DNA from: a virus
IMG/VR virus record: IMGVR_UViG_3300035034_001463
Span: 1-64,000 of that record
DNA length: 64,000 nt
Strand: one strand, 5' to 3'
The position numbers and the translations under genes were made by a program. The notes below the pieces were generated by a model. It was not told where the DNA came from. It saw only the letters and a program-made list of their open reading frames with translations, and searched no databases. Positions 58,928 to 64,000 of the stretch are shown here, in pieces (the stretch's first letter is position 1; each line of letters starts with the position of its first letter).

Positions 58928-59434
58928 ATGAGAATTTTAACACTTGAAAATAGTACATTCAATCTAACAAATTTACCAGATGAAATTGATGATGATATTA
59001 GATTTGCTGTGTTAGATAACTCTGACTCAAAAAATCCAGATTTCTTTTTTGTTCCTCTTATTTTGCTGGAATCATTTAGTTCTCCAGCAGTAGTTATTGA
59101 AGTAGGAAATAAAGAAATTATGGTACCTTTAGATTGGCACATCGCATTAGGTGATAGAGAAACAGGAAATGATATTGAAATATTACCTATTACCAGTCTA
59201 AATTTAAGAGGATTTGAAGCATTCTTGTTTAATCCTCTAACAAGCGGTATGACTAGATTTGAACACGTCAAGGTGGTTAATTTCTACAACGACGTGACTT
59301 GGTATTTTCCAAAGATGAGGAATGGGCAATTATTAGCCTTACCTCTTGAAGAAGGCAACAATCCGCAATGTATCTACATAGTAAAAGAAATTAGTAGACA
59401 GAGTGAATTGATTGACTACGCTAAATTACTATAA
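58928..59434 (+). CDS. Conserved hypothetical protein downstream of UvsW
   Basis: 168 aa, starts 1 nt after the uvsW stop. FNLTNLPDEIDDDIRFAVLD, then NPDFFFVPLILLESFSSPAV, ILPITSLNLRGFEAFLFNPL and VNFYNDVTWYFPKMRNGQLL. I recall similar proteins at this place in marine T4-like phages, of unknown function. Beta-rich, acidic, without enzyme motifs. The operon position suggests a role in replication, recombination or late transcription. Confidence 0.6.
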   Translation: MRILTLENSTFNLTNLPDEIDDDIRFAVLDNSDSKNPDFFFVPLILLESFSSPAVVIEVGNKEIMVPLDWHIALGDRETGNDIEILPITSLNLRGFEAFLFNPLTSGMTRFEHVKVVNFYNDVTWYFPKMRNGQLLALPLEEGNNPQCIYIVKEISRQSELIDYAKLL

Positions 59435-59447
59435 GGTTTAAAAACAT

Positions 59448-59972
59448 ATGCTGGTTACAGCAATAAAAGAAGAATTAAATATTAACTCCTATATCAAAGA
59501 TGGTTTTGAAAAAGTGTGTGATGTAGCTATGTCACATGGCAAACGATTTATATATAAAAGTATTAATAACGAGCTGATGTATGCTAGTCATCGTAGTTGG
59601 GTCTACATGATTGTTTCTGGAGAAACAATAGTTAAAATTGGAGAAACAGGTAACCCTCTTGGAATTGAAAAGTCGTATAGTGATCAACCAATAACGGGTA
59701 CAAAATCTCGATTAGGTCGACTTGCTTCCCATGGAAGTTCAGGGGACCAAGATACAGACCTACGTATAAGAACTGAATTATACGAAGATTGTATAGAAGG
59801 TAAAGTTAGCATCTGGGCCAGGAGATGCAACACAATCAGGATAAAACATATTATTTGTGGTCTTGAATTTGGTATAAGTTCAACAATTCATAAAGACTTA
59901 GAATTGTTGTACCTTGATTATATTGAAAGAGCAACAGGGAGTTATCCTCGACTTAACGCAGGAAGGAAATAA
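59448..59972 (+). CDS. GIY-YIG-like nuclease
   Basis: 174 aa. GIY-YIG elements in order: WVYMIVSGETIVKIGETGNP (51-70; V-Y-M-I ... K-I-G), SRLGRL with the catalytic-type Arg (87-92), a Glu in LELLYLDYIE (151-160), and PRLNAGRK at the end with the usual LN. The strict 'GIY' and 'YIG' are relaxed. Such proteins are free-standing homing or repair-type nucleases in T4-like phages. No intron or intein is beside it. It could be a mobile endonuclease near uvsW or a repair enzyme. Confidence 0.6.
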   Translation: MLVTAIKEELNINSYIKDGFEKVCDVAMSHGKRFIYKSINNELMYASHRSWVYMIVSGETIVKIGETGNPLGIEKSYSDQPITGTKSRLGRLASHGSSGDQDTDLRIRTELYEDCIEGKVSIWARRCNTIRIKHIICGLEFGISSTIHKDLELLYLDYIERATGSYPRLNAGRK

Positions 59973-59973
59973 T

Positions 59974-60198
59974 ATGATAGTATCAGCCTCTAGAGTAGTT
60001 AACAAACCTTTAATTCAGATGTTTGATCAACTTGTAAAAGAAGGATACATATCTGATTATAATAGCAAAGAACGTTGGTACAAACGAATAAGGTCAGAAA
60101 TCGAAATAAGAGAACGTATTCAGGAAATTATAAATGAAGACGCTCTCAATATAATTACTATGCCAGACATAGCATGGCGAGATTGGAGATATTTATAA
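59974..60198 (+). CDS. Small conserved hypothetical protein
   Basis: 74 aa from ATG 59974 (MIVSASRVVNKPLIQMFDQL), chosen because GGAAGGA lies upstream and the longer frame starts within the previous gene. Helical with charged end (RYKRIR-type region, then EIIN, MPDIAWRDWRYL). Its stop overlaps the next ATG (taATG). The function is unknown. Confidence 0.55.
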   Translation: MIVSASRVVNKPLIQMFDQLVKEGYISDYNSKERWYKRIRSEIEIRERIQEIINEDALNIITMPDIAWRDWRYL

Positions 60199-60812
60199 TG
60201 TCAATTAAAGCAGGTAAAATATGGGGGGCTACAGAGCTTATCCATGCAAACGGAGTTTTAGAATTCCACAGAATTGAATTTAAAGGAGGATACAAATGCT
60301 CCGAACATTCTCATCAATATAAATGGAATGGATTCTTTGTTGAGTCAGGAAAGATGATTGTACGAGTGTGGCAAGACAGCGACCAAGAAGGATTAATTGA
60401 TGAAACTGTTCTTGGTCCGGGAGATTTTACTCAAGTAAAACCAGGCAAGATACATCAATTTGAAGGTGTTGAAGACGGAGTAGCATTTGAATTATATTGG
60501 GCTGAATTTAATCACAACGATATAGTTCGTAGAACTATTGGAACTCAGATTAAAAAGGATGAAAAAATAATGAATATGTTAAAGGAATTATCAAAGAATT
60601 TGCCATTTGAAATTGAACTAATTGAAGTTGAAACAGGAATAACAAAATTCCGTGATGTTGAAGATGATTTTATTTACAAATGTACTTGGTATCCCGAATA
60701 CAATAATAATGAAATTGGAATTAGCAGCATAGATGATTTAGTAAGAGAAGAACTTCTCAAGATACTTACTACCGAATTAATAGCTGAGAAAAAGTTACAC
60801 AAAGATGGGTGA
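60198..60812 (+). CDS. Cupin-domain protein with C-terminal extension
   Basis: 204 aa from ATG 60198 (MSIKAGKIWGATELIHANGV). Cupin motif 1: KCSEHSHQYKWNGFFVESG (H-x-H plus E); motif 2: GPGDFTQVKPGKIHQFEGV (P-G-x-x-H). After residue 120 an acidic helical region follows (NMLKELSKNLPFEIELIEVE). A metal-binding cupin, perhaps a sugar-phosphate isomerase-like or dioxygenase-like protein. Distinct from the small cupin at 26012. It starts at the preceding stop and overlaps the next gene by 8 nt. Confidence 0.6.
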   Translation: MSIKAGKIWGATELIHANGVLEFHRIEFKGGYKCSEHSHQYKWNGFFVESGKMIVRVWQDSDQEGLIDETVLGPGDFTQVKPGKIHQFEGVEDGVAFELYWAEFNHNDIVRRTIGTQIKKDEKIMNMLKELSKNLPFEIELIEVETGITKFRDVEDDFIYKCTWYPEYNNNEIGISSIDDLVREELLKILTTELIAEKKLHKDG

Positions 60813-61050
60813 TTTAATACCCGGTGAAGCAATCATCTATGAAAAAGTTGGTACAAAAATATATGCAAAATATAGAGATAAATCAGAAATTCCTAGATGG
60901 GTAGTAGGATTAAATGTAAATGAAGATTTGCCGAGTTGGGCAGATTGGTTAGAAATGATAGAACTGTCTGAAGAGAATCCCATATTAAGACAACATTTAG
61001 AGAAAGCGTTAACTATATATTATATGGTTAAAAGTAATAAAAATGTCTAA
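60805..61050 (+). CDS. Small conserved hypothetical protein
   Basis: 81 aa, MGDLIPGEAIIYEKVGTKIY, then RDKSEIPRWVVGLNVNEDLP and SWADWLEMIELSEENPILRQ. No motif that I recognise. Its stop (TAA 61048) overlaps an ATG at 61043 in another frame, where the next, apparently frameshifted, gene begins. Conserved small genes are common in this region of marine T4-like phages. Confidence 0.5.
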   Translation: MGDLIPGEAIIYEKVGTKIYAKYRDKSEIPRWVVGLNVNEDLPSWADWLEMIELSEENPILRQHLEKALTIYYMVKSNKNV

Positions 61051-61254
61051 AATACTGTTTATCGTATACTCTATGTTAATGTAGGAAATGTACCATCAAA
61101 CAAAGGAAAAGAAATCATTGATGGAATGAAGAATAATACAAATCCAATGAGAGAAAATTTAGAGAAATATTTTACTGAAGTCTTTGAATTTTGGATAATG
61201 AGACGAGCCGGTGAAGGTAATTCAGAAATAGCTTTCCAAGAATTTGAAATATAG
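61043..61254 (+). pseudogene. Gene disrupted by -1 indel in an A-run (or recoded)
   Basis: ATG 61043 opens MSKILFIV... but stops after 13 codons. In the neighbouring frame, from about 61051 to TAG 61252-61254, there is a coherent coding stretch: YRILYVNVGNVPSNKGKEII, then MRENLEKYFTEVFEFWIMRR, and then EGNSEIAFQEFEI. The two frames join cleanly if the AAAA after TCT (61049-61052) were AAAAA: MSKNTVYRILYVNVGNVPSN would be made, a 70-aa protein. This could be a real inactivating deletion, a sequencing slip or transcriptional slippage. Confidence 0.45.
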
Positions 61255-61255
61255 T

Positions 61256-61284
61256 TTGACAAATAACGACAAAGACTGTATAAT
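61256..61284 (+). promoter_or_regulatory. Consensus sigma70 promoter, TTGACA-17-TATAAT
   Basis: TTGACA (61256-61261), 17-bp spacer, TATAAT (61279-61284): a perfect match. The ATG at 61291 begins 7 nt after the last base of -10, so transcription starts at or next to the start codon. No ribosome binding site is present. Confidence 0.85.
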
Positions 61285-61290
61285 TACAAT

Positions 61291-61992
61291 ATGAAAATAT
61301 TACAAGATTTGTCTCGGAGAAAATTCTTATATAGTATTAGTACCGGTATAGGTGCTACACTACTACCTCGCCCAACATTAGCAAAAACTAATGTTGGGTC
61401 GGTGGTAAGCACACCCAACACAACCTTTTTTAATCTAGCAAGGAATAAAAAAGATCCTATATTTAATGATCACCATCTGGTTTATGAATTGCAACAAATT
61501 GTAACAAGAGATAATAATTTACCATTTTCTCAAACAACAAAACTTCAAATCTTAAAAAAGGAAGTAGGACCAGAAGAAAAGATTAATTTAGATAACCTTG
61601 GTGATGTAGAATACGAATTCCTACATAGAAAATGGCCATCAAGAGATGTACATTTTTCAATTTTTAATCGAAAAATTCCTTCTCCAAAGATTGTAAGAAT
61701 GGGAAACTATATTGCAAGACTCTCTCGTAGAGGTTTTGGTAATGTTTTAATTTATCATCCTGATAATCAAAAATTGCTTAAAAATTCTGATATCCGTGAC
61801 AACGGCAAGTATCTTGATATGATGAAAATGCACCCAACTAAGAATTGTCCAAAAAATAAAATGGTTGTTATATATAATGGCAGCTCGTCTTGTGATGGAC
61901 CAGTTCAATTATATCAACCAAATGACAACGATGGGTATATTATTGAACATACTCATGTTAACAATTATGTTCAAGAATTAAAAATAATATGA
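61291..61992 (+). CDS. Protein with twin-arginine (Tat) signal peptide
   Basis: 233 aa. The N-terminus MKILQDLSRRKFLYSISTG is a textbook Tat signal: S-R-R-K-F-L at 8-13, a weakly hydrophobic stretch (YSISTGIGATLLP), and T-L-A at 29-31 as a possible cleavage site. The mature part is polar, with no recognised family: HFSIFNRKIPSPKIVRMGNY, RRGFGNVLIYHPDNQKLLKN, KNKMVVIYNGSSSCDGPVQL and the end YIIEHTHVNNYV. Export of a folded protein to the periplasm would be unusual for a phage protein. It is expressed from a consensus promoter on an apparently leaderless mRNA, so probably early in infection. Function unknown. Confidence 0.6.
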   Translation: MKILQDLSRRKFLYSISTGIGATLLPRPTLAKTNVGSVVSTPNTTFFNLARNKKDPIFNDHHLVYELQQIVTRDNNLPFSQTTKLQILKKEVGPEEKINLDNLGDVEYEFLHRKWPSRDVHFSIFNRKIPSPKIVRMGNYIARLSRRGFGNVLIYHPDNQKLLKNSDIRDNGKYLDMMKMHPTKNCPKNKMVVIYNGSSSCDGPVQLYQPNDNDGYIIEHTHVNNYVQELKII

Positions 61993-62450
61993 AACATTTT
62001 CCTTTAAAAGATATACTTGCTTGCATTGATTCTAATGGTATAGAAATATGGGACGAGTTAGATGATGATCAAAAAAAAGAAGTTAATTTTTGGTTGTTAA
62101 ATCGATACACCAGTAGTGTAGTTGGTACTAGCAAAGATAATGTTGCATTGGCAGTTCTTAAGACAAATGAATTCTATAACAAAAACTGGAATACTATTGG
62201 AATCAAACATAATCGTAAATTGCTGTGGCAATTGCTTTGTATGTCTGGATTAGGAGAAATCCAGGAACACAAATGGATCGGATTTAAAAAGAAGGAAGGA
62301 AACAATAGTAAAGTTGAAAAATTCCTTAAAGATTTATATCCAAATATGAAAGAAGATGAGGTTGAACTCCTTGCTAGAATATCTACAAAAACAGAAATCA
62401 GAGAGTTGGCTAAAGACCTTGGTTACGAAACAAAAGATATCCCAATCTGA
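61989..62450 (+). CDS. Conserved phage protein, unknown function
   Basis: 153 aa: HFPLKDILACIDSNGIEIWD, ELDDDQKKEVNFWLLNRYTS, then NRKLLWQLLCMSGLGEIQEH. I recognise the general pattern of a widespread T4-like phage protein that pairs with a zinc-finger protein, as here. It overlaps the Tat-gene end by 4 nt and the next frame at its 3' end. No catalytic motif. A DNA-metabolism role is likely from position only. Confidence 0.55.
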   Translation: MKHFPLKDILACIDSNGIEIWDELDDDQKKEVNFWLLNRYTSSVVGTSKDNVALAVLKTNEFYNKNWNTIGIKHNRKLLWQLLCMSGLGEIQEHKWIGFKKKEGNNSKVEKFLKDLYPNMKEDEVELLARISTKTEIRELAKDLGYETKDIPI

Positions 62451-63129
62451 CAAACCTTTTCGCTGTGAATATTGTGGAAATGGATTTGTAAAAGAAAAGA
62501 CACTATTTGCGCATTTGTGTGAAAAGAAACGGCGTGCACTTGCAAAAGATGAAAAACATGTAAGGCTTGGTTATTTTACCTACAAAAGATTTTTTAAATT
62601 AAGTGTAGGACAATCAAAAACAGAAAAAACTTACGAAGAGTTTTCTTCTTCTCCTTATTATAATGCTTTTGTAAAATTTGGTTCGTATCTTTCAAATGTA
62701 AAACCATTGCATCCTGAAAAATATATTGATTATATAGTAACAAGTGGTGTTAAGTTAGATAATTGGTGTAGTGATAAATTATACGAAGAATACGCTCTTA
62801 ATTATATTCTTAAAGAAGATTGTACTGTTGCCTTAGAAAGATCGATTAATACTATGGTAGAGTGGGCAAAAGAGAATAATAGCAGTTATCAACATTATTT
62901 TTTATATGCATCTTCAAACAGAATTGTACGTGATATAAGAGATGGAAAAGTTTCTCCGTGGTTAATGTTAAATTGTAAAAGCGGAAAAGACATGTTAAAT
63001 AAATTAAACGATGAACAACTCGATATGATCTACAACGTTGTTGATCCAAAGAAATGGACAATTAGATTTGGTAGAGAACCAGAAAATGTTCAGTTAGTAA
63101 AAGAAATAGTAAAGGATGCAAAATTATGA
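62356..63129 (+). CDS. Zinc-finger-containing conserved phage protein
   Basis: Up to 257 aa. A C2H2-like finger lies near residues 36-56 (CEYCGNGFVKEKTLFAHLCE), then KRRALAKDEKHVRLGYFTYK, FSSSPYYNAFVKFGSYLSNV and LEDC-type helical stretches. The first 21 codons overlap the previous gene in another frame and may not be translated: TTG 62419 is an alternative start. Its stop overlaps the peptide deformylase start (attATGaa). Likely a nucleic-acid-binding protein. Confidence 0.6.
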   Translation: MRLNSLLEYLQKQKSESWLKTLVTKQKISQSDKPFRCEYCGNGFVKEKTLFAHLCEKKRRALAKDEKHVRLGYFTYKRFFKLSVGQSKTEKTYEEFSSSPYYNAFVKFGSYLSNVKPLHPEKYIDYIVTSGVKLDNWCSDKLYEEYALNYILKEDCTVALERSINTMVEWAKENNSSYQHYFLYASSNRIVRDIRDGKVSPWLMLNCKSGKDMLNKLNDEQLDMIYNVVDPKKWTIRFGREPENVQLVKEIVKDAKL

Positions 63130-63638
63130 ATATAAATGATCTTCATTTAATCAAATATCCTGCAGAGATACTCGATCAGCAAGTAGCAACGGTTGATATT
63201 GAAAATCCGGGGTTTGACGTTAAAGAATTAAAAGAAAGAATGACTGCTGTTATGGTTGACAACGGTGGAATTGGACTTTCAGCTAATCAAGTAGGACTTG
63301 ATGCTCAAGTCTTTGTATTTGGATCCGATAAGAAAAATTTAACTATGGCAATTAATCCAATGGTTCTACAACACACTATCGAATCAACACTTGAGTATGA
63401 AGGGTGTCTTAGTTTTCCTGGAATTTTTGTTAAGGTACCACGACCAAAAGAAATACTAGTTGAATTCTATAATGAAAATCTCGAAAAGCAAACTGTAAAG
63501 ATTGAAGGATATTCTGCCCGTGTGTTTCTACATGAGTATGATCATTTACAGGGTATTGTTTTTAAAGATAGAGTTAGCAAAATGAAATGGGATCGTGCTA
63601 AGACAAAACTTGAAAAAATAAGAAAGAAAATATCATGA
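63126..63638 (+). CDS. def: Peptide deformylase
   Basis: 170 aa with all three metal-site motifs: GIGLSANQ (48-55), EGCLSFPG (92-99) and HEYDHLQG (136-143), close in length to bacterial PDF (168). It removes the formyl group from the N-terminal Met of new proteins, using Fe(II) or similar bound by the Cys and two His. PDFs are frequent auxiliary genes in marine T4-like phages and may boost translation or target a specific host protein. The start overlaps the previous stop. Confidence 0.95.
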   Translation: MNINDLHLIKYPAEILDQQVATVDIENPGFDVKELKERMTAVMVDNGGIGLSANQVGLDAQVFVFGSDKKNLTMAINPMVLQHTIESTLEYEGCLSFPGIFVKVPRPKEILVEFYNENLEKQTVKIEGYSARVFLHEYDHLQGIVFKDRVSKMKWDRAKTKLEKIRKKIS

Positions 63639-63892
63639 TGATACTAAGAAACGACCTAAATAGAAAATTAGATTTTGAAATAGAAGTACACGAAGAAAAG
63701 ATTATAAGAGATGATGGAATAACTCAATGGGAATATTCTTTTTCAATTAATGGAAAAAAGTTTCATAATGTAAAATTTAGATGTTCAGATAAAATTGATT
63801 CTAGTTATAGGAATACTACAAAAGAACAACTTCTTTTAAGTTTAATTGTTGGTTTAGAAAAAGAATATAAAGAAATAAATGCCGGATATTGA
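63635..63892 (+). CDS. Small hypothetical protein
   Basis: 85 aa, MMILRNDLNRKLDFEIEVHE, then ITQWEYSFSINGKKFHNVKF and LLLSLIVGLEKEYKEINAGY. Starts 4 nt before the PDF stop; it overlaps the next ATG at its end. Beta-strand rich then helical; no known motif. Confidence 0.45.
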   Translation: MMILRNDLNRKLDFEIEVHEEKIIRDDGITQWEYSFSINGKKFHNVKFRCSDKIDSSYRNTTKEQLLLSLIVGLEKEYKEINAGY

Positions 63893-64000
63893 TATAGATT
63901 TTGCAGATCGAGATGACTTACTTTCAAGATTAAGCCATCGATCTGCATGTTTAGAGAATGGTAAAAAACACAACACTGGTGTTTATTTTACAGAAATTCC
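63879..64000 (+). CDS. DnaE-motif protein, N-terminal fragment
   Basis: ATG 63879 opens MPDIDIDFADRDDLLSRLSH, cut by the right edge after 40 codons (KKHNTGVYFTEIP visible). P-D-I-D-I-D-F is the signature of the catalytic core of bacterial DNA polymerase III alpha, and the K-H-N-T-G-V-Y continuation is known to me from small marine phage proteins with this motif. It may be a partial polymerase-like or exonuclease-type gene. The assignment rests on this short stretch only. Confidence 0.4.
   Translation, partial: MPDIDIDFADRDDLLSRLSHRSACLENGKKHNTGVYFTEI

Noticed and set aside
61051-61254. Portal protein (gp20) fragment based on the YVNVGNVP stretch
   Set aside because: Resemblance is limited to a few residues; the remainder does not follow the portal pattern.
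1-64000. tRNA genes, rRNA, CRISPR arrays, insertion sequences
   Set aside because: No cloverleaf-like stretch, no regularly spaced repeats and no transposase or terminal inverted repeats were noticed by eye. A dedicated tRNA or repeat scan was not possible here.

Overview
The window is one continuous piece of an AT-rich, densely packed genome of a T4-like myovirus. It carries gp13, gp14, gp15, gp16, gp17 (TerL), gp18, gp19, gp4, gp32, UvsX, UvsY and UvsW homologues. The protein style (very long tail proteins with W/Y-rich N-terminal repeats, small 'MATFFR..'-type virion proteins, a carbamoyltransferase, a peptide deformylase) is that of marine T4-like phages infecting picocyanobacteria or SAR11. 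No photosynthesis genes are present here, so I cannot choose between those hosts. Genes overlap or abut, many intergenic spaces hold a T4-type late promoter (TATAAATA/GATAAATA/CTAAATA), and four spaces hold a good sigma70-type promoter in front of DNA-metabolism genes.

Layout. 1-22574: distal tail, fibre and adhesin region, with four paralogous giant beta-helix proteins, small virion proteins and two extremely Cys/Gly-rich adhesin-like proteins. 22638-26820: glycan or metabolite cassette with a GT9-like glycosyltransferase and carbamoyltransferase on +, and a GmhB-like HAD phosphatase, cupin and Nudix hydrolase on -. 26871-30292: gp15 and gp14 on -, gp13 on +, sharing a 24-bp palindromic bidirectional late promoter. 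30431-31268: dNMP kinase and an HNH protein. 31396-45401: gp18 sheath, gp19 tube, gp54-like protein, gp4 head completion, a sulfotransferase, a 57-aa Cys-rich protein, gp16, and the large terminase gene broken into two ORFs by a split intein plus a free-standing homing endonuclease. 45558-48377: gp32, UvsX, UvsY. 48364-56212: eleven-gene surface-glycan cassette (glycosyltransferases, two methyltransferases, KpsS-like proteins, one membrane protein). 56262-64000: UvsW, a GIY-YIG protein, cupin, a Tat-signal protein, peptide deformylase, conserved small genes, and the start of a DnaE-motif protein.

How it works together. Structural genes appear to be driven by late promoters. Recombination and nucleotide genes have sigma70 promoters (gp32 has both kinds overlapping). 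Several late promoters sit only 3-4 nt before the ATG, implying leaderless or nearly leaderless mRNAs. gp14 and gp15 seem to start at AUU, each with AGGAG seven nt upstream.

The most striking system is the fractured terminase gene: TerL-N plus a 39-aa N-intein (40569-41207), a Vsr-like endonuclease (41223-42158), and a 108-aa C-intein plus TerL-C (42125-43510). The insertion lies exactly at the Walker B motif, so the packaging motor should have no functional ATPase site until protein trans-splicing occurs. This resembles the AceL-TerL class of atypically split inteins and the marine 'fractured gene' arrangement, but here the usual penultimate His of the C-intein is Lys. All assignments come from reading motifs and context; no database search was possible.
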